Positions 1 through 11,939 of a stretch of 64,000 bases of DNA are shown piece by piece; the first letter of the stretch is position 1; every line of letters starts with the position of its first letter. The notes under the pieces are model-generated. The model was given only the letters and a program-made list of their open reading frames with translations, was not told the origin of the DNA and did not search any database. Origin of the DNA: Henricia sp. BOLD:AAB3569. Its lineage: Eukaryota > Echinodermata > Asteroidea > Spinulosida > Echinasteridae. The translations under genes and the position numbers were made by a program. The DNA lies in the NCBI GenBank assembly GCA_037783545.1, contig JBBELK010000620.1:558001-622000 (forward strand). Reading direction: 5' to 3'.

Positions 1-81
1 ACTAGTACACGGAAACCACCTGGCACTGCCCAGAATTCTAAAGGACGACTATTACAGGTGAAACGAAGTAAGCCAACTAAC

Positions 82-3000
82 CTTGCTTGGCTAAGAAGTT
101 GATTATCGTGTCCATCTCACAGTTGCGATACATGTCGGCCATTTGTAGACAGCAGTTGAGTGATTGGTTGATAATACGGAGCCTCCTCTGGCCACTCACG
201 CTGGTGTACAGAAGGGCAACCTACAAACGGGACAAAACAGTCCAGATATCATTACCCTGCAGGGTACTGTCGCCATTACAGCTGCCATCAGGGAATCACC
301 AGAGCCATTTTGCTTTAACTGGGTCGGCAGCCGGGCCAAGGCGCACAACCCTATAAGCAGTTAGATTGTAGCATTCCCCCAAACAGCTCCCCAGATATCA
401 CTTGGGTTGACGAGGCAATTCAAATTAAGTGTCTTGCCCATGGACACAAACTCGTTGGCACAAGTGGGGCTCGAACCCATAACCCCTCGATCACGAGCAC
501 GGCTGTGTACCCACTAGACGACACATGCTGCTCATAACAGTGCGCCACTTTGACCTCTGTAGCGTCAGAATTACTCAGGGCACCAGGGACAGCGGAAAGG
601 TAACTCTGATGCCACGATAATTGGCTAAAAATATTGAGTATCCCTTGCAAAAGCTCAGGGACCCTGTTTTTTGTGTGTACACGTACAGTCATTGCCTAGG
701 CACTAACAAAAGGTGATATATTCATCAGAAATTGATTTAACTTGCGTCAGGGAGACTGAATTTTGTTTGCCGATGTATTCACTTCGGCAATCTATAAACA
801 GGCACCAACTGATTCAAATGTCGATTGGTGACAGGCACAAGATTGAAAAGGAAAGGGATATCAGCTAAGTTGGCCTTATAAAGTGTGTATTTTGAGCGGC
901 CATCACAGCCAACTCTGGGTGGCATGAGGCCAATGGCCTTAATAACCTCTATAAAGATGGACGTTTTGATTTTGTTTGTTTGTTCTCGAGACCTGAATAA
1001 AAGCTCCAGCGTCTTCCGTCAACTTGTCATCATGTTTGATTTCCACGGTGATGGCTTTATCGCTGTCAATAGCCGCCAGCTCCACGTCCGTCGTGTTGGC
1101 CATGTAGAAATTGCCGAAGAAATCCGTAGGCCGGATTCCGGTGCTGGTGCGTAAGCGGAGGACAGCGTCGAATCCGATTGGCCGTTGGATGTTGTTGGTG
1201 AGGTCTTGGATGAAACGTTCACCGTCATTGGCTGCCTGTTAAACAACAAAGTATGTATTCGGTCAAGCAATAGAAATACAGTAAAACTCTGATTGTTTAA
1301 ATCACTTGAAAATTAACACATCAAGAAAATACGGCACTAAATGGTAAAACAAAGCATCTGATTGAAATGAAAGAAAATAGCATATCATGTTTTCTTTCTT
1401 GGGAAGCCACGAGACTGCAACTTCTACCTTTTCCGAAGGGAAAAACCCGAGGGAGTATACCAACTGTGCCTTATAGCTCAGCTGCTAGAGGATCTGCCCG
1501 GTGAGTCAGAGGTCTCGGGTTCGAATCCCGATAAGGCCCTTACGATTTTTTCTCTCATCCCAAGTTTGGTTGCTTCATTTCAATGGTGAATAGGCACCAT
1601 ACCAGATGTTGCATTTATGTTCTATACAAACCTGGAAGTAATTGTACTTGTAGCACTGACCACCAGTCAGTGTGGCCACTTGGCCGATAGAAGCAACATC
1701 CACGTAGGAATTTGGGAAGAGGAAAAGGTCCACACTGCAGCCAGCCGCAACACAGTCCTGGCCAATTTTGGTGTAGAAGTTCGTTTGTGGCGACAACAGC
1801 GTCTGCAAGAAAATATTAAAATTTGACTTCCAAAATGCGAGTGAGTCAGGGCTTGATTTAAGTTGTTTACGGTACGTGAAATTCTCGACTGTGGGCACCC
1901 ACAACTTGTTTAATTTACCTTTTCTTTTTCTGTTCCCAGAAGTTTGCGGTCGTCCCTGTTCTTGAGTTTGCCTGGGGCGTCCGCGATAGGCAAGGAAGTG
2001 TGGAAGACGAAAAGCTTGCCCACACGGTCAGAAGACTGCAAATGTAAAAAAAAAAATAACAATAATCTATTCAGAAAAAAGTACACCTTAACTGGTGAGC
2101 TCTTCGAGTGAGTGAGTGAGTGAGTTTTGGGTTTAGTGCCGTGCCGGCATCAGTGGCCATATTCACGGCGGGAATATGTAAATATATAAAACAATAGGTA
2201 GTAATCAACAATAATCATGTGAACTGTGGAGAAAATACAAACTTGGAGTCAGAAGAAACAATTATCACGTAGGAAAAGAATGAGAGACTTTTCAAAAGGA
2301 TTGAAGAACCATTGTATAGAAGTATTACGGTAGACTGATTATGGGCAGTTGTCCAGGAGAATCCCATGGGAGGCAGGCTATGGAGGATCCCCCAGACACA
2401 CAGCACCCTGTCTAAATGGGTCCCGCAAGGACGGCCGTTTCCCTTGCAGTTTAAGGGCCCGGGCCCCGCCGGTATTTGTACAGGTCCGCTAACCTCCGGG
2501 TGATGAGGGGACAATGGCGTCGAGTGTCTGGAGTGAGCTCTTCGAAACAGCAATGTTTGTTCACACCTGGGACCCAAGAATCTTCTTATGAAGGCTTGTG
2601 ATGGACTTGTGATATACTCGACTACAGCACTTTAGGGCCATAGGATTGCAGCCCTTAGTGAACAGTAATTCCGTTCACCTATTTCTAGAGATTTGAGTCT
2701 ATTCATGAAAATGTCCAACTTGTAATTACCTTGATTGCCTCCAGACCTGCTTGAACAACAGGTCCAAGCAGTGTTTCTGTTTCTCTTGTTTCTGCAAACA
2801 TCTGTGGGATCTGCTGTAGTAAACTGTTGTTAAAAAAAGTAACAGGGTCAAAACTAGGGCATATACGTTATACACACCACCATTCAACTGTTGGCATCTC
2901 TTTCTATAGCCCTTTGCTAAGTTCCGTTTCATTTTGTCAGGATACCTCACAAATGCTCTGGATTTACATGCAAGTGAATTCTTCTGTTGAAGCGTACTTT

Positions 3001-6000
3001 ATCTACTGAAAGCTGTCCATATGCCTGTCTCTCAAAATACATTCCTCCTCAATCGTTCAAAATCATCCTGATATCAACAACCATTCAACCTCCATCCTTC
3101 AAAATCATCCTGGTTTCAACAACCATTCAGCATAAATCCACCAAAATCCTTAAGGATTCTTGTAAACTGATTCCTGACAAAGTCAGCAATATGCGAGCTA
3201 CTGACCTTTCTATGACGGCTTTCGATTCGGAAAGGTTGACCAAGAATCCATCCAACAGCGGGAGAAACACATCGTGCACGTCCGACACGACCAACATCTG
3301 TGGTTGAGCGAGGGCGCTGTTCAGGTTGTAGAAATGCAGCGAGGAGTCGTACGTAACAAAGCCGACGCGTATAACTGATTCCTTCATGCCATGTTCGCTG
3401 CAAGTTAGGAAACAGTTGATCACGTCAAAAACTCATTTGACCCATTTTAGATTAATAATGTCTCATATTTACTTTGTGACAGCAGCATTTAAAGGAGCAT
3501 GACCACATCACATATTTGAGCGCCCCCACCCCTCCCTACGCCCCCTTTTGGTGGTGTAAGGGTGAAGTGGTTTTGGGGCAAGGTGGATTTTGGGGCGAAG
3601 TGGTTCAGGGCTAAGTAGTGCAGGCCGAAATGGTTTTGGGGTTTAGTAAATTTTCGTCTCAGGAGACAAATTAATTTTTTTACTCGTTTCTCAAAAACTA
3701 TAGCACTTTAGACAAAACCATTTCAGGGGAAGTTTACTACCGTTATCACATTTATATTGTGTGGCTTTTGGGGCGAAGTGGTTCAGGGCTAAGTAGTGCA
3801 GGCCGAAATGGTTTTGGGGTTTAGTAAATTTTCGTCTCGGGAGACAAATTAATTTTTTTACTCGTTTCTCAAAAACTATAGCACTTTAGACAAAACCATT
3901 TCAGGGGAAGTTTACTACCGTTATCACATTTATATTGTGTGGCTTTTGGGGCGAAGTGGTTCAGGGCTAAGTAGTGCAGGCCGAAATGGTTTTGGGGTTT
4001 AGTAAATTTTCGTCTCAGGAGACAAATTAATTTTTTTACTCGTTTCTCAAAAACTATAGCACTTTAGACAAAACCATTTCAGGGGAAGTTTACTACCGTT
4101 ATCACATTTATATTGTGTAAGTTATGTGTAAATCTGTGAACATTTCTGATTTTCGAGATTACCAATGATGTGTTCTAACTTTAAGCAGTGCAGTGATTAT
4201 AGCAACCTTTTTGCTTCCACGTCCAAATTGGAGATTGCAAATTTCCTGTTTTCTTACTATGGATAGTATTTTGTGGAGGTATTTTATATAATTGTTAGGT
4301 TAGAACATAATCTACTTTCTAGAAAAATCTGAACACACTCCTTTAAAGGACGGCACTTACGTCGGCAATTTTTCCAGGAGTGTTCTGAGTTCCTTGCACA
4401 GCAGGTGCACCATCCCCGTTTTAATGCTTTGGTAGGTCACATCAATCATGAAAATGAAGGCAGGTGACTTAGGGATGGTGTTATTTTTACAGTAGTCGGC
4501 CGTGGCTAGGTACTCAAAGGTTCCCAGAGATAACTCAGCCCTATCGTAAGCATCCACACGGCGATTGTTGTGATCCAAGGGTTGAAAATACTCGGGCGGA
4601 ACTGGATGGAAGTGAGACCGATCAAATGCAAAAAGGTATTACAGTGAAGCCTGCTCTTCAGGCCACCTCTATAAAGAGGCCACCTGTCTAAAGTGGCCAC
4701 ATTTGTTCGGTCCCAAACCAGTTTGTACACAAACATATGGAGGTGTTACCTTGTTATTAGGGCCCCTCTCTAACGCGGCCAGTGGCCAGGGCACTAGGAT
4801 TTCTGTGTGTACAATCCTATGGCAGTTAAACCTGGATAATCTGGCCAAACACAGTAAATTGCCTCAATGAATCAAGCTACTCTGGGAAATTTTATGAGGA
4901 GCTTTACAAAATTGTTAAAAAACAAATTTCAACTTTATAATAAGGAAACCTTTCATACACTTCACTTTTAGCCGTTTTCAACTATAGACATGCACTGTGG
5001 TATGTTTTATGGTGTTTGGATATTCCTGCATGTGTACGCTAAACCTCTATATAAGGGCCACCTGCATATTCTGGCCACCTGCATATTCTTGCCACATTTT
5101 GTCAGTCCCTTGGGTGGCCACTATATACAAGTTTCACTGATACTTTAAAAACTGTTGTAAGTTAATCTACCAAACAGAGAGTGCTAGGGAAAAAGTGTCG
5201 GTCTAAAAATGAATTACAGGAGAAGCAAAAAGACTTCAAATATGGAAATGTTTTCCTAAGTAAGATTGTAAATTTAGGGCCGTGTTCCAATGTTCGCCAC
5301 CGGTTACGGTACTTTTGTGTGCTCTTCCATGGAAAGCCAGGCAACAGTTTATGACAAATGTTGTAAGTTTTGCAATGTTCGCATATTTGGAATGCAGCTT
5401 TGTCAAATCTACCACAAGTCCGTCAGTCTTATATCATGTATGATTAAGTGATTATTTTTAGGGATTAAGACCCAGGGACCGCCGGGGTGAATGAATTCGA
5501 TACAAATGTGGACAAACGTCCACATGAGTTTGGGAAATCTGGATGCAGTGAAAAGCAATTTGGCTCCACCGGGATTTGAACCGCGGACCTTCTGCTTAAT
5601 GCGCAGACGCCCTACCAATTGAGTTATGAAGCCAACTGGTGGTCTTGAATCGCGGTAGTGCAGTTGTTCCTCACTGATTGGGATTGGCTATCACGTGACA
5701 GAAGCTCTTAAAATGAACTTCAACAAATGCATTCTTCAGTCAGGGTTAACCCTTTGTTTTTACTATCTATGATGGACTCTTAAATGTTTGTGGACAAAAG
5801 CTGAATCCTTTCAATAAGTTACCTTCGGTAATGCAAGTGCAGAAGACGCAGGAGAAGCGTCGACCGCCATCCACAAACTGCATGAAGGGACACATGTAGG
5901 CCTTGCAGCGATTGCAACGCACAGGACCATTAGGGCCATGGTCTACAATGGGGGGTTGAGCCTAAAAAAACAAACGTGAAGAACAGAGATTCATTAAGAA

Positions 6001-9000
6001 TATTATACAATAGAAACAAACGTAAACTTACAATATATCACAGTTGACCCAACAATGTTAAAAAGTAACATGCACGGTTGGGACTTGAACCCATAACCTC
6101 CTGTATGTAGAATAGTATCCTAACCACTCAGGTTTGACTCGTTATAAAGCAACAGGCACTGTAACTTATCAGTATCAGTATATTTCCTACCTCATTCTGT
6201 GGGAGCTTTGCAAATGGCGAGATGACAACTCCGATCGGGACTTGCGATTGTTTGACCATGTCTTGAGTGCAGGGAATGTTGTATATCGTTGAGCGCATGA
6301 AACGTGGACTGCAGTTACCTGAAAATACAATCACATTACAGTACAAAAATTAAGGTCGAGTATTTTGACTAACCATAGACTGGAAGTAATTCAAACATGA
6401 TGTATGTTAAAGGCAGAAGCTCGTCAGCAATTATGCGCGCGCGACAAATTCGTGCCACAAAATACGCAGCTCCATGCCTTTGCTATGGAGCTGCGTATTT
6501 CACGGCACGAATTTGGTGTGAGCGCATTGCTGATGAGCCTCTGCCTTTAATTCCGTAGAAGACACTGTATGAGTTGGCATGGACATCAAGAAAATTCTCG
6601 TTTTGCGAGCTTCATTAACTTTTTAAGTAGGTCATGTGTCTGTTCACTGAATGGAAAATCGTAGCCACTGATAATAATAATAATAATAATAATTAATTAC
6701 TTATAAAGCGCCTTACATCTTTAAAAAGACCTCAAAGCGCTATACATTAAACCCATCGCAAACCTATCGACAAATTAGAAAGAATAAAAGGTAGTCTAAA
6801 CAATAAATAATATTACATTAAAATTCTCGTAATAAAAGGGATTTGTCCAAAGATCACACAAGAGCTTACAAATAATGAAAATGAAGGAGGAAAAACATTT
6901 TTTTTGGCGAATGTCACTTCATTCACACCCGTGTCCCGTGCTGATTATTTCCACACAGCTATACTGGATACCTCCCCCCCCCCCACCCTCCCCCAAAATC
7001 AAGGAAAATCAGGTGCTCCAGTTTACGCCCTGTGCAAAGTTTATGAAACTCTGTTTGCCTGCAATGTTTCGGGAAATTCAAATAAATATTGAGTGAGTAT
7101 CTCTCCACTTTACCTTGGTCAATAACTTGGAAGTCTGTGGTGACCAAGGGAGGTGCTTGACCCCTGACATTGGTGATGAACTGCTGGTTACCTTTGTTCC
7201 TTTTATCGTCTTCGACCACTTGAATCTATCGGATATAAAAAGGGCACAGATCCCAAAATGAAGATGAGGTTCATCGAGCAAATATAGCCTCTAAAGTTAG
7301 TGTGCTCTGCTGCTCCTAAAATAAACCAGATGTTCCGAGTCTGCTGCGACATGAACTTGGCCACCGGCCTCTGGGATGCAGGGATTTCATTGGTTAACTT
7401 AGGTTACATGGCATGTTAATTATATTAAAGGCACAGGCTCGTTAGCACTGCGCGCGCGCCAAATTTGTGCCACGAAATACGCAGCTCAATAGCATAGGCA
7501 TGGAGCTGCGTATTTTGTGGCACGAATTTGGCGCGCGCGCATTGCTGACGAGCCTGTGCCTTTAAACCCAACAAATTTACTAAAAAGTACAAAAGCAATC
7601 TGACAATAGACCGGATCGAATAGCTGCCATTTCGTGGGGCACCTTTTGTTACTTAAACCGTTCAACAATGGAAGCACAATATGTGCAACCATGCATGTCC
7701 TCAAGGAACAAAGAAACTGCCCCACGAAATGGCGGCTATTCGATACGGTCTATAGAAAGCTAACCCCCGACTATTGTGGTCTCATGGCTTTGTTTATCAT
7801 GCACTATAGTCGGGGAACCAGCCTTAATAGGACGGTGGCTTCACACGATTTCTTGAAAGCATGGACACGATTTTTCATTCTTTTCTCAGAACGTGGATTA
7901 GGTACTGAGCCGACTTATACACAGGAACAAAGAAACTGCCCCACGAAATGGCGGCTATTTGATACGGTCTATTGGTTAACAGAAAATCAAGATTGAGTGA
8001 ATTATGAAAGTTGACAATTATTGGAGAGATGAAACTGGGAATACTTAACGTACCACACTGGGCATCTGATCTGGGTCCAGTCTCTTTTGAGGTTGTTGGG
8101 GCTGCTGCATCCCTGGTTGGCCCATTCCAGGTTGGCCCATTCCCGGTTGGCCCATTCCGGGTTGGCCCATTCCGGGTTGGCCCATTCCGGGTTGGGCCAT
8201 TCCGGGTTGGGCCATTCCGGGTTGGGCCATTCCGGGTTGGGCCATTCCGGGTTGGGCCATTCCGAGTTGGGCCATTCCCGGTTGGCCCATTCCAGGTTGG
8301 CCCATTCCCGGTTGGCCCATTCCCGGTTGCGTCATTCCCGGTTGGGCCATCCCGGGTTGGGCCATCCCGGGTTGGGTCATTCTTGATTGGGTCATTCTTG
8401 ATTGGGCCATTCTTGATTGGGCCATTCCCGGTTGGGCCATTCCCGGTTGGGCCATTCCCGGTTGGGCCATTCCCGGTTGGGCCATTCCCGGTTGGGCCAT
8501 TCCCGGTTGGGCCATTCCCGGTTGGGCCATACCACTATAGCCAGAAACCCCGGGTCTTTGCAACCCTGCTGGCGACATCGGTGGCGTGGGTCCAGATGGC
8601 GGCCCTGGTTGCTGGTATCCTGCGGTCGGCCCACTCACAGAATATGGGGGACCAGTCGGTGGTGGTGCGCCAGGCTGGTTATACCCACCCCCTTGGGGTT
8701 GGTATGTTGTGGGCGGAGCTCCGCTAGGAGACATGCCCCTTTGAGGAGGAGCATTCAAACTAGTTGGAGGGGGACCAGTCATACTTGACGGGGGACCAGC
8801 CATGCTCGATGGAGGACCATGCATACTGGTTGAGGGTGGTACACTCATATTCGATGGTGGTTGGCCCCGAGCCAGGCTTGTTGGTGGAGGACCCTTTTAA
8901 AACAAGAAAATTAATGTAAAATATAAATTATTGTAAAGTATCACAAATTCCAATTATTGTAAAGTATCTAAAATTCCAATTACATTCTCCTTATTGTTTA

Positions 9001-11254
9001 AAGGAGCGCAACCAGATCACATTTTTGAACCCCCATTTTTTCCCATCGGTGTTCAGATTTTGATTATCATTTGTCATATTTTTCTCATTACCGTTCTGAA
9101 ATTATGACTTCACAAAACGTATAATTTCTGGTTCCATAAAGCAGTGCAGTAATTACACCAACCTTTTTTGCTACCCGGCATCCAAAAATGGAGATTGCAA
9201 ATTTCCTGTTTTCTTCTCATGGATAAAATTTTGGGGATGTATTTTGTATGTTTGTTAGGTTAGAACAAAATCCATTTTCTAGAAAAATCTTGACACGCTC
9301 CTTTAAGGGACTAAATGACGTTAAAAATGTGGAAACACTTGCAGAATACCCCACAACTTAAAAATGAGCTTACTGCGCATGTTTCATTGTCAATCCATTG
9401 GTTCTCAGACCATACTTCTCTTTATAAAACAAAGAATCTTCGGAAGACACACCGTCTACTGAATGCTACTCGGAAGTGGTATTGATCTCTCTCAAATTGT
9501 CACTTCCTACAGATTGCCATGTGCATCAGGATCTTGAGTGTAAATGTTTGTGACGCGTGGCGCGGCGTCTGCGCCATATTTGGAACATTTTCTAGGATAT
9601 GCGTACTTGATGACGTTTAATACGCAGTTGTATTTTTCCTACAAAGAGGGTGTCTGTGAGAGTGGTCAATTCTGCAATTTTGCCAATTTGTCAAAATTTC
9701 CTTAGACGCACCATTCCTGGTTTTGTTCCTTCGATGTTCATGCCAGCCATCTGATTGGTTAGTTGACCTGGTGACTGGCCGTAGGGCTGCTGTGGTTGAT
9801 AGTAACCTTGTTGACTGGTTTGGGGTTGAGTTGGTGGAGGTCCTACCTGTACTCTGGTTAGAGAAAAAACAAACAAAATTAGTGCAGGACCATTACTTAA
9901 AGATAGTATACATGATTGGTAAACTGTTACAAATAGTTTTATCCCCCTGTGTGATTATATGTATGATTAAAACCAACCCGAGCAAAAACCAGCTCCGTAC
10001 TTCGTCTAACTTTTGAGAAAACAGTCAAAAAAGGGTTTGCAGTCATTTCGCCCCAAAACCACTTCGCCCTAAATCACTTCGCCCTGAACCACAGCCTGTG
10101 CACGAAGTGGTTTTTGGGGCGAAGTAGCATTTGGGCGATGTAGTGTTTGGACGAAGTGATTTGGGGCGAAATGGCACTTTGGCGAAGTGGTTTGGGGGCG
10201 AAATGGCACTTGGGCGAAACGGTTTTGGGGCGAATTGAATTTACGTCTCGCGATAAGAAAAATAATTGTCTTGCTCATTTATAATAGCACTTCAGACAAA
10301 ACCATTTTAGGGGAAGTTTTCTGCCGTCATCATGTTTATATCGTGTAAGTTATGTGTAAATCTGTGAACATTTCTGATTCTTCGAGATACCAATCTTGTG
10401 TACTGCCTTTAAAGCCCCAATACAACATGTGCAGTTACCCAAAATGTTATTCACGAGTTCACAAGAAAAATCTGACGAAAAGTGTTCATAGCAATGGTAT
10501 TAAACAAACACCACATGATTTTTTCCTGTGTAATGGTACCTTTGTCGGAGAAATTGCCAACTGAATATGTTTTTTTAAGGTCGTCCGAGGACAACTTTAC
10601 CATTCATTCATGCGCAAAAACCTTGCATTGATTTTTCAGGTTTTCTGAAGTATTACTGCATCTATGTGGCTGAAATTTCTACAATACAAGGCAGTTTATC
10701 AACATTATTATTTAGTTATGTTCCCGTTTTTAAAGGTTTTCCAATCAGGTAATCTGACTTTAAGTTTTAAAAACACACCTGTTCGGTTGTCCCCCATATC
10801 CCATTTGGCTAGCGTTCTGCGGAGGTCCTGCTTGTACCGATGCTGTCGAGCTCATTGGAGTTGGCCCACCATAGCCATTATTTTGCACTGGCTGGCCGTA
10901 TGATGGTTGTTGTCCCGCATGACTGGCGGGTGGCGTTGCGCTAGCTTGACTCGACGGCCCATTCATGGCTGGTACTCCTCCCGGTCCGTAAGCCGGATAA
11001 TTACCCCTGCCTTCTCCGAATGCTCCAACAGGTTGTTTAACCCCCTGGGGTGGCGGTCCCGTTGGTGGGGGACCTGTGGACGGAGGGGGCGTGGCATTCA
11101 CCCCACCGTAGTAACTGTTTGTTTGTTGTCCGCCGTATTGGGGCGGGCCTCCCTCGGGCCCTTGGGGTGGGAGCGCTCCGTAGCTTTGCTGTTGATTATA
11201 ACCTCCAGGCATGCCGGGTTGCTGGGGAGCTCCTTGATTGATATATTGTGACAT
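82..11254 (-). CDS. SEC24C: SEC24C/D-type COPII coat cargo-adaptor subunit, 5' 13 coding exons, truncated by window edge
   Basis: The product is the Sec24 subunit of the COPII inner coat, which selects cargo at ER exit sites with Sec23. Coding exons on the minus strand, 5' to 3': 11254-10779, 9853-9712, 8893-8054, 7225-7114, 6318-6191, 5961-5823, 4601-4361, 3397-3206, 2823-2730, 2035-1919, 1802-1632, 1235-993, 220-82. All junctions are GT/AG and phases agree, giving about 1011 residues. Residues 1-486 are a Pro/Gly/Gln/Met-rich tail. The motif [11 protein letters not shown] follows, then the zinc finger RCNRC...CVFC (exon 6), the trunk beginning AFIFMIDV (exon 7) and [10 protein letters not shown] (exon 10). 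The last visible exon reads QRRLRI...ADMYRNCE, in the helical region. The gelsolin-like C-terminus, roughly 300 residues, would lie left of the window. Vertebrates split this gene into SEC24C and SEC24D; which one it matches better cannot be decided by eye. Start: first ATG of the MSQYINQ reading frame. Confidence 0.95.
408..540 (-). repeat. tRNA-derived SINE fragment
   Basis: Read on the minus strand, a tRNA-like 3' half with a B-box-like GGTTCGAGCCCC is followed by the body motif CCATGGGCAAGACACTTAA. This is the tRNA-head plus GGCAAGGCACTT-type layout also seen at 33218-33552 and 42640-42996. It lies in the SEC24C/D intron between exons 12 and 13. The rest of the 221-992 intron shows nothing recognised. 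Confidence 0.6.
1467..1539 (+). repeat. tRNA-like sequence (pseudogene or SINE head)
   Basis: The ends can pair (TGCCTTA with TAAGGC), there is an A-box-like TAGCTCAGCTGCTAGAGG and a good T arm with GGGTTCGAATCCC. The anticodon arm does not form a normal 5-bp stem with a 7-base loop and lacks T33. It is therefore more likely a decayed tRNA-derived sequence than a working tRNA. It sits in SEC24C/D intron 11, antisense to the gene. Confidence 0.5.
2105..2580. repeat. GAGT microsatellite and adjoining unclassified repeat-like sequence
   Basis: About five GAGT units near 2107-2126 lead into sequence resembling a SINE body (TTTAGTGCCGTGCCGGCATC) and then a GC-rich block near 2440-2530. No reading frame is convincing. 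It fills the intron between SEC24C/D exons 9 and 10 (2036-2729). Confidence 0.35.
3489..4346. mobile_element. TTAA-flanked MITE (GGAGC family) carrying an internal 178-bp triplication
   Basis: Both ends are TTAA and the termini are inverted: TTAAAGGAGCATG on the left, CACACTCCTTTAA on the right. The right part from about 4185 matches the simpler copy at 8998-9306 (shared text such as GAGATTGCAAATTTCCTG). The centre holds a truncated GGGGCGAAGTGG-family element tandemly triplicated. The element fills SEC24C/D intron 7. Confidence 0.75.
3588..4125. repeat. 178-bp tandem repeat, three near-identical copies
   Basis: The anchor GCGAAGTGGTTCAGGG occurs at 3595, 3773 and 3951, a period of exactly 178 bp. 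Copies differ by very few bases (for example CAGGAG versus CGGGAG), so the triplication is recent or homogenised. Each unit carries part of the GGGGCGAAGTGG element also found at 9897, 14683, 22453 and 49094. Confidence 0.93.
4636..5142. mobile_element. Inverted-repeat element with CAGTGAA-type termini
   Basis: The left end reads TTACAGTGAAGCCTG and the right end GTTTCACTGATAC. Sub-terminal GGCCACCTCTATAAAGAGG and CTATATAAGGGCCACC are inverted copies. It looks like a Tc1/mariner-type MITE, from termini only; no coding sequence. It lies in the 4602-5822 intron of SEC24C/D. The remainder of that intron holds only the SINE at 5440-5640. Confidence 0.5.
5440..5640 (-). repeat. tRNA-derived SINE with a nearly complete cloverleaf head
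   Basis: On the minus strand, 5633-5562 gives a 72-nt tRNA-like head. It has a paired acceptor (GGCTTCA with TGGAGCC, one G-U), D arm ACTCAATTGGTAGGG, a perfect anticodon stem TCTGC/GCAGA and T arm GGTTCAAATCC. The loop GCATTAA has C instead of T at position 33. About 120 bp of tail follows. I favour a SINE over a tRNA gene. Confidence 0.55.
6060..6140 (-). repeat. Short tRNA-like fragment
   Basis: On the minus strand, CTGAGTGGTTAGGATACT (A-box-like) is followed about 25 nt later by GGGTTCAAGTCCC (B box). No acceptor stem is obvious. It lies in the SEC24C/D intron 6192-5960 region and is probably a degraded SINE. Confidence 0.4.
6407..6550. mobile_element. Palindromic TTAA MITE, GGCACAGGCTCGTCAGC family, copy 1
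   Basis: TTAA-AGGCAGAAGCTCGTCAGC on the left is mirrored by GATGAGCCTCTGCCT-TTAA on the right. The two halves are inverted copies meeting near GCTCCATGCC, so the element is one long hairpin. It lies in SEC24C/D intron 4. Confidence 0.88.
7425..7565. mobile_element. Palindromic TTAA MITE, GGCACAGGCTCGTCAGC family, copy 2
   Basis: Flanked by TTAA on both sides, with an AGGCACAGGCTCGTTAGC left end and the inverted right end ending GCCTGTGCCT. The two halves are near-perfect inverted copies, including CGCGCGCGCC tracts. It lies in SEC24C/D intron 3. Confidence 0.9.
7606..7756. mobile_element. Palindromic element with GACCGTATCGAATAGC termini; partial copy follows at 7918-7973
   Basis: ATAGACCGGATCGAATAGCT on the left is the inverse of AGCTATTCGATACGGTCTAT-type sequence on the right, with CCATTTCGTGGGGCA inside. 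A half copy lies at about 7918-7973. Full copies recur at 44073-44203 and 46631-46768. No coding capacity. Confidence 0.8.
8116..8533 (-). repeat. Coding minisatellite, about 28 copies of a 15-bp unit in SEC24C/D exon 3
   Basis: A 15-bp unit (plus strand gttgggccattcccg with variants) runs without breaking frame and encodes five-residue repeats: mostly MAQPG or MGQPG, with [15 protein letters not shown] and MAQLG variants. It occupies about residues 327-465 of the disordered N-terminal tail. Variant units cluster (a GQPG block, an AQPG block, a central QSR block), as expected from local unit duplication. Copy number is probably polymorphic. Confidence 0.95.
8998..9306. mobile_element. TTAA-flanked MITE, GGAGC family, simple 309-bp copy
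   Basis: TTAAAGGAGCGCAACC on the left and CACGCTCCTTTAA on the right form inverted termini bounded by TTAA. It shares internal sequence with 4185-4346 and with fragments near 58640-58904 and 61960-62150. It lies in SEC24C/D intron 2; the rest of that intron to 9711 shows nothing recognised. Confidence 0.8.
9897..10412. mobile_element. TTAA-flanked element with GGGGCGAAGTGG core, copy A
   Basis: TTAAAGATAGTATACATGAT at the left is inverted relative to TGTACTGCCTTTAA at the right. The middle (about 10045-10245) is a degenerate array of TTCGCCCCAAAACCAC-type units in both orientations. About 516 bp. Copies B, C and D are at 14683, 22453 and 49094. It lies in SEC24C/D intron 1. Confidence 0.85.
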
Positions 11255-11939
11255 TTTCTTGTTGATGACGATGACGTTCGTCAGTCACTCAATTATTTAA
11301 CTGAAGAAATTAGAAGGAAGTTGTTACGCACAAACTTAATTTCAGTTCAGATCATAACTTTAGATCTAACTTGACGTCATGGGCTGGTTTGTTTTAAATG
11401 CCTTAGAATCCAAACGATGCCATACGGTTTGCGTATTTTCACTGCTGTTGCGTGGTGCGCACACTGCACTGCATGCACTGCACTGCACGTATCATTCACG
11501 TACATGTGTCAAAACAAAATGGCCGTCGCGAGTACTTGCAACGTTAAATTGTTCCGATTTTCTCACGTTTCTGACGTTTATAAGACCCCAAAAGCTTCTA
11601 GTTACGTTTAGTTGATAGGCAGCCTTCTTCGGTTGAAGTACAAATGGAATTTCTTTTCTTTTTCTCTGTTAAATCTTGAAAATATTGGAGTAACTTACGG
11701 CGTTTCTTAGTGCCACGTAAGGTTTAGGTGCCAGCTCCCCGGATATTGTGCACATGCGCAGTTTTCGCCACGTAGGCAAGTTTTTTTGCAAATGGTTCCC
11801 TGCCTAATTTGCCAGCAAAACCAACACAAAGTGCGATTACCAACGAGTACCGTTTCACGAATTCCACATTTTTTTCTTCCGATTGATGGCACTATTTCTC
11901 CCAATCTAAATTAGTTATTTTGGGGCAAACAAATTAAAG

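Noticed and set aside
1467-5633. Functional tRNA genes at 1467-1539 and 5562-5633
   Set aside because: Both have recognisable arms but lack T33, and the first has a broken anticodon stem. The second is followed by a SINE-like tail. Kept as repeats.
8011-8727. Long plus-strand ORF (238 codons) of VGPF repeats
   Set aside because: It is the antisense reading of the SEC24C/D coding minisatellite. The minus frame has matching splice sites and homology; 15-bp repeats stay open in several frames.
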